64,000 bases of DNA from Symmetrospora coprosmae (taxonomy: Eukaryota > Basidiomycota > Cystobasidiomycetes > Symmetrosporaceae). Position 1 is the first letter of the stretch. Every line of letters begins with the position of its first letter. A program made the translations under genes and the position numbers. Shown here piece by piece: positions 33,134-43,548 of the stretch. The stretch is taken from positions 1 through 64,000 of the forward strand of contig VUYT01000001.1 of the NCBI GenBank assembly GCA_008802785.1, written 5' to 3'. The notes beneath the pieces were generated by a model, which ran no database searches, was not told the origin of the DNA, and worked only from the letters and a program-made list of their open reading frames with translations.

Positions 33134-33699
33134 ACCAGCCGCAGGATGCGCTCTGGGTGCGACAGATTGTCGAAGATAGCTCACGAGAAGCTCAGTGTTG
33201 GAGGGACGGAGACGCAGAGGTACGCGTAGGCCAGTAGGGCGAGTATCCTGACAACTTGGGGCCGAAGCCTTGAGGTTGTCGAGAAAGGGGACCCCAGGTG
33301 CCGGGAGATCCAGCATCCATGACAGGAGTGACGAGCGTTGTGGTACACCTCTGCTGACCCCTGGCCCGCGGGATGCGTCCGTGCGGTCAGTCTGCACCCT
33401 TTCAACAAGCGACAGACAGCCAGCGAGGGTCCCATCCGACCGGTCAACGGGGATCCTGTGGATGGATCAGCATCAGCTGCGTTCACTCCGCGGACTGCGA
33501 AAAGCTCCGTCAGTTGCTTGTTGAGCGTGTTCGGCGTCAGTATTAGCATCTCGCGCCTGGCCTAAGTTAGTTCCCTTCTGTCCCGGCGCTCTCATCAGGT
33601 GCAGAGGGCACCACACCCCGGGCAGAGCGAGCGAGCTGAAGCTCGACTTCGCCCCCTTCGCCCCCTTCGACCCCTCAGGCCAGGGCAAGTACCGTCACC
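33134..33699. promoter_or_regulatory. Divergent promoter region, F-box-like gene 2 and PFK1
   Basis: The gap is 566 bases. Close to PFK1 there is a pyrimidine-rich repeat of the cgcccccttcg type (about 33646-33675). Chance frames cross the region, but none resembles a protein. Confidence 0.35.
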
Positions 33700-36600
33700 A
33701 TGGCAGGCAGTCCAGGAGGAGGGAGCAGCAGCAGCAGCAGCAGCAGCCATGATATCCCGCCACAAGCAAAGAGGCTCGCCGTGCTCACTTCAGGTGGTGA
33801 CAGCGCAGGCAGTGAGTCGCAACCCCCGTCGCCGCTCGCTGCGCCCCTATTTTCAGGGCGCGGAGAAGGCGATAGAGGGGACAGATCCTGTTGAGGCAGG
33901 CGATGGAGGGAGAGAGGAGCAGCCAGGACAACTATGAGGGCGGCAATGCTGATGATCCAACTGCATCTTGCCATCGTCGCAGTGAACGCCGTCGTGAGCC
34001 GAGTTGTCAGGATGGGAATCACCAGGTCAGCAGTCAGAGCAGCAAGCACTTGCGGCGCCTCAACCAGCTCTCGCAGAGCCATGACGATGCGCCTGGTGAC
34101 GTCCCATAGCTGCTTGGCTGACGCGCAGCCCATCTCTACTCTCCCTCCGTCACTACTGCAGAGGCTGCGAGGTCTTTGTCGTTCGCGAAGGCTGGGAGGG
34201 TCTCGTCCTCGGCAACGCGACCGACGATGACCTCGAGAAGCCCATCCCAGCTGGACCCAACCCATCCGATGCTTCCGATGCAGCTCCCGCTCCGATTCCG
34301 AAAGCCACAAAGCCTACGACGCAAGGCTTTGTCGCCACATATGGCGACGGCGAGCTGCTACGAGAAGGCGAAGGCGAGGCCGGCTTCAAGGGCAGGTACA
34401 TCATCCGCGTCGGATGGGACGATGTCAGAGGCTTCGTCAGCGAAGGAGGCACGCTCATTGGTACAGCACGCTCCAAAGCGTTCCGAGAGCTCGAGGGCAG
34501 GCGGGCGGCCGCTTACAACCTCGTCAAGCACGGCATTGACGCACTCGTTGTCTGCGGAGGAGACGGCAGTCTGACAGGAGCCGACAGGCTGCGCGCAGAG
34601 TGGCCTGAACATCTCCAGTATTTGCTGAAAGAGGGTGAGTGTAGGTGAGCCTACACCGACTGGATCTCGCGCTAACCCTGCTCCCGCCCTCGCTCTCGCG
34701 CAGGCAAGATCACACAAGAGAAGCACGATGCGCACAAGCACCTCAATATTGTTGGACTCGTAGGCAGCATCGACAACGACATGGCCGGGACAGACTTGAC
34801 GATCGGGGCCGCGACTGCCCTCCACCGGATCTGCGAAGCCGTCGACAGCATCTCCTCAACCGCCTCCTCACACTCTCGCGCCTTTGTCATCGAGGTCATG
34901 GGCCGGCACTGCGGCTGGCTGGCAGTCATGGCCGGCATTGCGTGAGCGATGCGGACATTAGTCGACAGGGGACTCTGTGCTGATCGACACCGTCGTCCCT
35001 ACAGTACCGGCGCAGATCATATCTTCATCCCTGAACGCCCGCCTGAGGCAGATGACTGGGAGGGCGAGATGTGCGCCATCCTGAAGGAGCACCGAGAAAT
35101 GGGCAAGAGAAAGAGTATCATCATTGTCGCTGAGGGCGCTATCGACAAACACCTCAACCCCATCACTGCGGAACACGTCAAAGACGTCCTGAGCGACAAG
35201 CTGGGACTGGATACGCGAGTCACCACCCTCGGTCACACTCAGCGAGGAGGGCGTCCATGTGCCTACGACCGAATCCTGGTAGGTGCAGCGAGGATGGCCA
35301 CGCACCGTACAACCTGCTCATGCTTTGTGCGTTTCTTCGCCAGGCCTCTCTGCAAGGCTGCGAAGCCGTCGAGGCTCTCCTAGCCGCAAAGCCTGACACG
35401 CCCTCCTACATCATCGGACTCGCCGAGAACGCCATCACCAGGAAACCCATGATGGAGGCAGTCGAACAGACGCAGGAAGTGGCCAAGCGGATTGCGGCCA
35501 AGGATTTCACCGGAGCCCTTGCCCTGCGGGATCCCGAGTTTGAGGAGTGTTTGGAGGCATTCTACGCGACGACAAGGATCAACGACGACCGGAAGCTACC
35601 GCAGGAGAAGCGCCTCCGCGTGGGCATCATCCAGTGGGTTCCGATCTCATGCAGGGTTCTCGCCTCGGCTCAGCTGAAAATCTGCGACTCTCTTAGTGTC
35701 GGCGCTCCTGCTGGAGGCATGAACGCAGCTACGAGAACGGCAGCGCGCTACTGCTTAGCCAGGGGTCACACGCCGCTCGGTATCTACAACGGATGGCCCG
35801 GTCTGCTCGAAGACAACATCGTGGATCTCTCTTGGTTGCGTGTGGACCAGTGGACGACGAGAGGCGGGTCGGAGCTCGGCACAAACAGGAAGCAGCCCGA
35901 TATCGATCTGGAAGGCATTGCGTACAAGCTTGAAGACCACAAGATCGACGCTCTCCTCCTCGTCGGCGGCTTCGAGGCGTTCACCTCGCTCCTCATTCTG
36001 GAGAAGGCGAGAGAGAACTACCGCAAGTTCAAGATTCCAATGATCCATCTGCCAGCCACCATCAGCAACAATGTGCCCGTCACGGACTGGTCACTCGGAA
36101 GCGACACGAGCATCAACGTTCTTGTCGAAGCGTGCGACTCGATCAAGCAGTCGGCTTCTGCGAGCAGGAACCGTGTGTTCGTCGTTGAGACGCAGGGTGG
36201 GGAGTGCGGCTACATCAGCGTCGTGGGCGCTTTGGCTGTGAGTGGTCTCTTGATCTGCGCCTGCGGTTCTAGCCATTCGAGCTGACGCCGTATGTACTGC
36301 CTCGACAGGTCGGAGCTGTCATCGTGTATGCTCCAGAAACGGGCATCAACCTCAAGATGCTAGAGCAGGACGTTGCGTGGCTCCGACAGCGGTACGAGTC
36401 GGACGCCAGAGGCAAGAGCGAAGGGCGGCTCATCATTCGAAGCGAGAAATCGTCTACTTGCTACACGACCGAGTTCGTCAACAAGATCTTTGTCGAGGAA
36501 GGGCGCAAGCTGTTTGACTCGCGCTTCGTGCAGCTTGGGCACACGCTGCAGGGCGGAACGCCGTCCCCTCGCGACCGGACACGCGCGGTCCGACTCTCCG

Positions 36601-37090
36601 TGCGCTGCATCAGCTTCCTCGAGCAGCACTGTGAGCTCGCTGCTGCTGCTCGCAGGGACCGCACGAAGCGCACAACAATCGACCTCGAAGGGAATATCGG
36701 CACCATCTGCGTCACGGGCGCCAACCTCAAGATTGTCGGGCTCAAGGAGATGGTTGCGGGCGCGGACATGAAGAAGAGGCGGGCGCTCGATCCATGGTGG
36801 CTGCCGTTGAAGGGTGGGTCCTTCCGACCTGTCGGCGCATTCTCTTCGGCTAGCTAGCTGACACTCCCTTGACCCTTCTTTCGCAGGCATGGTCGAGCTT
36901 ATGAGTGGAAAGCAGTCCCTCTCGAATGTGAGCTTTGCATGGCGGGCCAAGCTCTGACTGATTTCGGAGAGGTGGACGCAACTTGGCTGACTAGAAGTTC
37001 TGTTGTTGCTATCCCGTTTCATGTACCTCTTAGACGCCGCTACAGGCCGATGGCGTGGTGCAGAACGTCAAGATCGAGAAGGCAGAGTAG
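33700..37090 (+). CDS. PFK1: ATP-dependent 6-phosphofructokinase (two-domain)
   Basis: This commits fructose 6-phosphate to glycolysis. The ATG at 33700 is in perfect context (caccATGg). The N-terminal half is catalytic: [12 protein letters not shown] split by an intron from [32 protein letters not shown], the proton-abstracting aspartate in [12 protein letters not shown], and the substrate-binding [10 protein letters not shown]. The C-terminal half is the usual regulatory duplicate ([57 protein letters not shown]). About ten introns split the gene, several marked by clear GTRNGT donors. The last two exons are short and end EKAE with the TAG at 37088-37090. Length after splicing is about 800 residues, normal for fungi, with a serine run near the start (CAG/AGC repeat 33724-33749). 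Confidence 0.95.
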
Positions 37091-37445
37091 CTGCGCAGCA
37101 ACGAGTAGTGGTACGCTGGGTCAGGGGAACGTTTGATGGAAAAGAATGTAGAGGAAGTTAGACGTTAGTGCTACTAAGAACATTTGCCATTGCCCGGCGG
37201 TGCAACGCGTTTCGCGGACCAATCGGGAGTGACTCTTCGTCCGGGACAACGTCATATTACGGTTTCGTTAAGCGATGTCATGATCTCTACCCGAGCGGAC
37301 CATCGTCCTTATCTGTGCTGTTCTCCTACACCGGCTCCGCTCCCTGGCTCGGCCTGTTTGGTCCATGCGTACTGCAGATCGACAGACTCGGAACCCTGCC
37401 AGACTCTCATTGATGCCTGGGCATGCTGTCACCGTCCACCATCGC
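37091..37445. other. Convergent 3' region, PFK1 and the Mpv17-like gene
   Basis: These 355 bases lie between two stops. I see no gene in them. The region must hold both terminators. Confidence 0.35.
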
Positions 37446-38149
37446 TTAACGCGCGACTGCCAGGCTCAGGTAAATGCCCCACAGCACGCCCACCACGTTA
37501 GCGAAGGGGATGCGATAGTGCACGGGGAGGACCGTAAAATTGAGCAGGGCAACCTGCAATAATATACAGATGCTTCAGCAAACGTATGTCCTGCGAGGGC
37601 GCGGACTCCCGAGCGATTGAACACGCACCATTGGCCAGACCTTGAGCGCGGCAATGCGCATCGGCCAAAACTGTTCCTTGCAAGCCTGGAGCACGTCCTG
37701 GTTGCGGAAGGCAGCAAAAGCAGCAATGAAGAGATACGTGTTGAGCGTCGAGCCAACGATCTGGTCAAGGCCAAACTTGATGGCGAGGTTCCGAACGTTG
37801 CGCTTCTTGACGTGCTGGACTTCGGGAGATGGCTTCTCCTTCTCCTCTTTCGGGGAGAGATGGTACCCTGGGAAGGCGCGCTCAAGCCACATTTGCCATT
37901 CGTAGTTGGGTGGAGTGCTGATGATGGCAAACAAAATGAACTGGAACAGCGCAACAAAGTCGAAGGAGGCGCCCTGCAGAAAGCGGAATGCAATGGGCCG
38001 TCAGGCCAGGTTATAGGCACATGGCCTCGTCTCGCTCGGCTTCTTAGTCGCAGACCTACCTTGTTGCTGCTGGTCTGAGCAATCACGTTCGACAAGGCAG
38101 CCAGACCGGCGGCCTGCGCAGTCGTTCCGATGGATCCCGAAAGCGTCAT
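37446..38149 (-). CDS. Mpv17/PMP22 family membrane protein
   Basis: This is a small integral protein of the inner mitochondrial or peroxisomal membrane, related to yeast Sym1. Exons join as follows: MTLSGSIGTTAQAAG with a first helix ending SSNK, a second exon (about 37632-37975) with the helix FDFVALFQFILFAIISTPPN and the motif YEWQMWLERAFPGY, and a third exon (37446-37557) encoding VALLNFTVLPVHYRIPFANV and the hallmark VVGVLWGIYLSLA. In most members this last motif reads W-N-x-Y-L-S. The insertion KEEKEKPSPEVQHVKKRNV between helices 1 and 2 is basic. The splice sites GTAGGT/TGCAG and GTGCGT/TTGCAG are good. It shares a convergent 3' region with PFK1. Confidence 0.85.
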
Positions 38150-38751
38150 GTTCTCGAGGCGTCGTCTTCGATTGGGATGGTCAGATACAAGAAGCGAATG
38201 CAACAGCCAAAAAGACACTGGAAGTGCTTCTAGGCAAAGTGGAGCAAAGAGAAGTGACGCTCAACATTGCAAAGCGCACAACTCCGCTCGACGGCCTCCT
38301 CGTGTGGATCGGTCCGCCGTCTAAGCCGGCCTCGCGGAGTTACAGCGTTGCGCACGAGCCAAGTCGGTTCGACTAGACAGACACGACAGGCGGGGCATAT
38401 ACGGCTTGTGCACAGCTTACTTTACTAGTGCAGCAGTCAACACCTGATTGTTGCTCCTGAGACGGCGCCTTTGCAAACCGCTGGCTTACGTCCTCCCTCT
38501 GATGTCGTTCTCACTCCTCGTGTTCGTCAGAGGGCGACCTCTGTTCCCTCACATCCTTGCTCCTCGGGGTCGCGATGGCGGAAAAGTGGGCGGTCCACAG
38601 AGTTGGTTGTAACGAGCTGTGTATTCGTCAGGGTGGAGAGACAGCTGACCTGGGTGCTGCAGCGTGGCTGTTCGCACAGCATTATCAACATCGCAAGGCG
38701 GCCATGAAGCTTTAACGTGGAAGAGCGAGACTTACGGAAGACGACCTGGTT
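38150..38751. other. Intergenic region, promoter of the Mpv17-like gene
   Basis: This 600-base gap contains only short chance frames. A weak tRNA B-box-like ggttcga at about 38367 has no matching A box or acceptor stem, so I do not call an RNA gene. The base composition is less GC-rich than the flanking genes. Confidence 0.3.
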
Positions 38752-39613
38752 CTAAGCCTGGACCAGCGTTCGCGAGTTGGCAAGCGCATAGGGTGCCTCC
38801 TGCCGTTGGGCTCGAGAGTAACGAGCAGCAGGCATACAGCCGTGCAATCCGACCCGTGGTGGAGATGCGGTGATCGCATACTGTGCATATGTGCGAACGG
38901 GTCGTGGCTGCTGGTAAAGGAGTGTGCTCTCGATGAATGACCGTACGTTCTCTGCCAGCTCGTTTCGGTGCAGCGTGACCGTCTTGGCTCGATCTTTGGT
39001 CTCCAACTCGGCAAGGTTTGCGCGAGTCAGGGCGAGCCGTCCGTCGTGACACTGCTCTCTGAAGCTCTTATCGCAGCTCTGTAGATGGTCCCTCTGTCCT
39101 GCGTCCAACCCATGTCCACTCGTCAGATCCTCGTCGCGTAGCATCGCGGCGGTGCCTCGACGATGATTGAGAGCGCGGCTCGTTTGTTCGGGCTTTTGAG
39201 AGATCGGCGCGTACCGGTCACGAACATACATGCGGCCGGGTCCGGAATGCCTGAGGGTATGCTGCATGCTCAAGCTTTGGCTTCGCTGAGTGTGCGAGCA
39301 CGGCCAGATGATCGGTGTTGCTCTGCGCAGCGATGAGCGGCATGACCACCGCCCTCTTTGCCTCTTCTGTCTGCTTGGCCATAAACCTCGATAGTACCGA
39401 GCGAGCGTTGTCTAGCCGATCTTGGAAGACTGCGCCCCGCGCCACGCCGATCCGCCCGAACAAGGGTGCTGCCTTGACGAAGGCTGCATATTTTGCTTCG
39501 GCTGTCGCGAGCCGCTGTTTGAGTATCTCCAGGTACGGAGTACGGCATCCAGGCAGACGCGCGGTGTGCGAGGCTGATGCCATCTGGGAGGTGTAGAGCG
39601 CGTCCGTCTCCAT
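38752..39613 (-). CDS. Unrecognised two-exon protein with coiled-coil character
   Basis: No family is recognised. The first exon (39613 to about 39235) reads METDALYTSQMASASHTARL and has a helix-forming stretch (YLEILKQRLATAEAKYAAFV and, further on, VLSRFMAKQTEEAKRAVVM). A consensus donor GTATGT follows TRPH, and the acceptor CTACAG near 39083 leads in phase into SCDKSFREQCHDGRLALTRA and LAELETKDRAKTVTLHRNEL. It would end at 38752 with about 235 residues. An upstream in-frame stop supports the chosen start. Both exons show helical, charged composition. The evidence is the phase-matched splice alone, so this remains tentative. Confidence 0.42.
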
Positions 39614-39893
39614 TGATCCGTTGACGAGTCTCGTATCCCATATCGAGCAGAGCAGAGTTCAGAGCGCTCGCCCTGGGCGAAAGACGTCCCACCGGCGCGA
39701 CCTCCTTTCTTACCCCTTCCCGTCCGTGCCTGGATCGCGTCCGCATTCCCTTGATTGCGTTATTGCGGTACTCCTACAAAGCACAGTATGGGATAACGTC
39801 AATGCAGCTACTGGTGCGCCTAGTGAATGTGCTAGCTGGCATAACGCATTACGGTTGGTGTGGTGAAAGCAAGTCGGGCTTGCGCATGCTGGC

Positions 39894-42800
39894 CTACTCA
39901 TCGTCGCTGTCAGTCTCAATTTCTTCCTCGCCGTCGTCAACGGCATTGCCGCCGTCCCCATCTTGCTCGACCCCGTACTCCTCGACGTCATCCTCGTCGT
40001 CCCCTGCGGCCTCCTGCGTCTGTGTCTGGGGCACGAGGATGTCATCGTCCTCGCCATCGCTGCCGCTGTCCGAGATGGTCGACTTGGTGCGAGGCTTCTT
40101 GGGCGCTACCTCCTTCTCCTTTCCCTTGCTCTTGGTGCTCCTTGTAGAGGCAGCTTTGGTCTTCTTGGGCTTGGCGGGCTCTTTCCCCTTCCCCTTCTCC
40201 TTCTCCTTGCCCTTCTGAGTAGGAGCGGCCTTCTCCTTCTCCTTGCCTTTGCCCTTAGCCTTTGTCTTCGCGGCCGAGGCAGACGTAGACACCTCAGCGC
40301 TCTCATCCTCCTCTGCCTCGTCGTCATCATCCTCCCCGCCTTCGGCATCCGAGTCATCGATATCATCGGCTGTCCTCCTCTTGCCTCCTTTGCGCTTCTT
40401 GACCCCGCCGTCTGCCTGTCCCGGCTCAAGGCTCATGAAGTACTCGACGTCGGCATGCGGAATCTCATCCTGCTCGCTCTTGAGGTACGCGAGGATCTCG
40501 CGGTAGGGTGCTTCGGGGTTCTCCAGGTGGCGGACCGCACGCCCGCGCATGGTCGCCCATCGCTTGCTCAGGACGTGCGGCGACCAGTAGTTCCACGACG
40601 CGTCCGGCAGCGTGCTCCAGTCGACATCGGCTTGCTGATCGAGGTCCAGCGCGTGGAGTCTGCGGAAGAATGGCGTTGTCAATCATCGCAATCGTCTCTC
40701 GGCGCCAACCTCGCTTTGGGCAATCAGCATATCGGCACTCACTTCATGACGAGGATAAATGTGTCTCGCCGGCCCCATCGAATCTTCTTGCCATCCTCAG
40801 TGAGGATCTTGTTCTTCATGTTGTCGTTCCACTTGTTGCGCAATTGGGACCTGCTCCTCGTCCCGCCAAATCTGGTGGCAATGGCAGTCCAGAACAGATC
40901 GCTCGCCTCGCTGAGGTCGTTCTCCTCGGCAAACGTAATGTCGCCCGCCTCGATGCCACGCTCCTCGCGGAGGCCGAGGATAATGTCGCGCAGCTTGTCC
41001 TCCTCGTCGGTCGTCCACGCCCCGCGCTTCTTGGCCGCGGCCGTGTGGACCGAGCTCAGGTGGTGCCTGTACCGGTCCCTGCAGTCGCTCGACCAGCGGC
41101 CCACCACACCCGCAATGGCCTCCCACTTCTCGCCCATGCGCTTCACCGCCGTCTTGAGCATCTCGTCCTGCTCGGGCGTCCACGCGCCCTGCCGCGCGTC
41201 CGGCTGGTAGATGCGCTTCGTGTGGTGGTACACGGACGCAATGGGGCGGTCGACCATCCCCTCGGTCACAATTTGCCAGAAGTCGCCAAAGTCGGCCCGC
41301 GAGTTCTTGCCTTTTGCAAAGATGATGTCGAGAATCTGCTGGTCCGTCAGTTGCTGCGTGTCGCGGTACGTGTCAATGATGTCCTTCAGCACGGCGTCTT
41401 CGTCTTTGCTGAAGTGCCCGGCCTTGTAATACATGCCCTCTGGAGAAAGCGCAGTTTGATCAGCTCCCGGCTACTCTCCACATAGGTCATAGATCTATGC
41501 CCCTATCGCGAATTCACCCTCCTCTCGCAGCTTGTTGAGCGCCTTTGTATCGAGCCACTTGGTGGCCAGGATCTGACGATGCGCGACAGAATTGACACTG
41601 GGCGCGAGGGGCCTGACGGGTTCCTTTGGCGTGGCGGACTGCGACTGTGACGGAGGGTTGCCGTTGTTCAGAGAGGCTCTTGCCAGAGTCTGCGGGTTGG
41701 TGAACAGAGCCGGCGCGGGATAGTTTGGCTTGTGCGGGACGGTCGAAGCAGGCAGGGCAGACGTCGACGCGACGGGAGCTGCAGCACTCTCCTTGCGCTG
41801 CTTGGCGCCCTTCTTCGCAGTCTCGGCGGCAGGAGCAGCTTTGCCCTTGCCTTTGCCCTTGCCCTTGTCCGTCTTGCTTGTGAACGACCGCTGGAACATG
41901 CGCAGAGAAGGGTCGAGCTCCTCATCCTCCTCCTCCTCCTCGTCTTCATCATCCTCGTGCTCGACTATCTGGCCGGCAGGCGCGTTCGAGGAGAGCGGAG
42001 GCGGGAGCGCGTATTCGGCGCCGTCCGTTCGATCGTACTCAACCTCGTAATCACTCTCGTTACCTGCTGCCTCAGGCTCTGAAGCGCGGTGATCCGGCAT
42101 CTCTGGCTGAAAGAGCGGCTTCTGTGCAGCGGGCGGCGCTGAGGAGGGAGTGGCTGGCGGTGGTGATGGCGCTGCGTCGTTGTCTTCATCTGCCTCTTGT
42201 GCAATGTCCTGCGTGACATCCGCCTTTTTGCCCTTTCCTTTCCCTTTCCCTGTCCCTTTGGCGGTCTTTGCCTTCTCTGCCTTCGAGGGCTCGGCATCGG
42301 CAGACAGGTCTTTACTTGCCGCAGCTTCCTGCTCGCCTGCTCCTGCGTCCTCGCCAGTCTCGGCGTCCGCATTCTCCACACCATTGACCTGACTAGCTCT
42401 CTTCGCCAGCTTCTTTGCCGCTTTCTTTGCCAGCTTCTCCTCCTTTGTCTTCTTACGGCGCTTGCCAGGCTCGGCCGTCCCGTCGCCCGTCGTGGAGGTG
42501 TCATCGCCGATAGTAGTCTGGGTGGCATCCTCCTCCATGTCGACATCGCCTGCACTGTCGTCGACACCATTGGCATCCGCAGCAGCGGCGGCAGCTTCCT
42601 GCTTCTTCTCGCGCTTGCCTTTTCGCTTGCGCTTTGTCGGAGGCTGGTCTGCAGAAAGGGTCGTGTCCGCGTCGCCATTCGCCTGCCCCGCTGCAACGTC
42701 CTTGTCCTCGGCGGCAAAGGTGACTTTGGCAGATTTGCGCTTGCGCTTCCTGCCGCTGCTCTTTCCGTTCTCGTTCTCGTTCTCGTTCTCGGTGGGAGTG

Positions 42801-43315
42801 GGCACTGGCTCGCTGTGTGAGCTCGCCATGCCGCCGTCGTCGTCTGCAGTCAGTGCAGGAACCGGGATGTCGGAATCTCCGTTGTCCTGTTTGCATTGTT
42901 TTCGGGTCGCGCGTCGCAGCGGGAGGACGGGGTTGAGTGAGGAGAGGCGGGTCAGAAGCAGGCGAAGGGAAGGCATGATTGCGTCAGTATGTGCAGTGCT
43001 GTGCAGAGCGGTGCGGTGTTGTCGTGCAGTGACCGTCGTCGGGCAGGTGCCCAAAATTGAAGGCGGGTTGGGGCGACACATGAGTCGACATGGGAGCGGG
43101 TCCCTCCTTCCCTCGACGGCGCAGAACGATGAGCTGCTGTGATGTGCACGCACTGCACTCACCTGTGGCACTGCCATGCTGATATCCCCGGTGCCGTTGT
43201 CACCGTTGCTCGTGGCATCCTTTGACTTTCGCGGCCTCTGCCTCTTTGCCTTCTTTGCGGGACTCGTAGTACCGGTAGCAGGGGCAGCAGAGACGACAGA
43301 GCTGTTGCCGTCCAT
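39894..43315 (-). CDS. Myb/SANT DNA-binding protein of the Reb1/TTF1 type
   Basis: This is a likely transcription terminator or replication-fork barrier factor of the family containing Reb1, Nsi1, Rtf1 and TTF1. Four exons join in phase. The first is short, MDGNSSVVSAAP to AVPQ. An intron of 276 bases (42887-43162) follows. The second exon holds a lysine- and acid-rich disordered region ending near LRE. An intron at 41440-41517 leads into MYYKAGHFSKDEDAVLKDII. The DNA-binding part includes W-rich repeats: GAWTPEQDEMLKTAVKRMGE, GRWSSDCRDRYRHHL, and GAWTTDEEDKLRDIILGLRE with RSQLRNKWNDNM. The last exon (from about 40662) has WNYWSPHVLSKRWATMRGR, then a KGKEKEK-type tail rich in Lys/Glu and an acidic end. 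Length is about 1030 residues. Confidence 0.83.
41920..41946. repeat. Short trinucleotide-type repeat encoding an acidic run
   Basis: A (tcc/cct)n-like stretch on the plus strand encodes the EDEEEEEDEE run in the Reb1/TTF1-like protein on the minus strand. Similar codon repeats in the same gene encode alternating Asn/Glu (about 42768-42792) and Lys/Gly (about 42230-42256 and 41845-41870). Confidence 0.5.
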
Positions 43316-43548
43316 CCTGTCCTGTCCTGTCCTTCTGTGCTCTCTGCCTCTCTGCTGTCCGATATCGTCGCAGAGGAGAGGAGAGGAGAGGGGGGCGTCC
43401 CCGTCGACCACCCCCTGGATGGATGGATGGACGGACGCCTTCCCTTCTCCATCCAACCCACACAGTCTATCGGTATATTGCACCATCTGTTCAGCTGCGC
43501 TCCGTTTCCATCAGTACACGTATAGGAACAACAGAACGCACGGTCACG
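43316..43548. promoter_or_regulatory. Divergent promoter, Reb1/TTF1-like gene and GRR1
   Basis: These 233 bases lie between head-to-head ATGs. The stretch contains short repeats (ctgtcctgtcctgtcc at about 43316-43331, gagaggagaggagagg at about 43376-43391, and atggatggatgga at about 43417-43430). No TATA box is clear. Confidence 0.4.

Noticed and set aside
38360-38375. tRNA B-box-like ggttcga
   Set aside because: No A box at the right distance, no matching acceptor stem and no run of T for termination, so no tRNA gene is called.
39963-41210. Long plus-strand frame of about 415 codons opposite the Reb1/TTF1-like gene
   Set aside because: It mirrors the codon repeats (Lys/Glu/Gly runs) and Myb region on the other strand and gives leucine/valine-rich runs with no domain.
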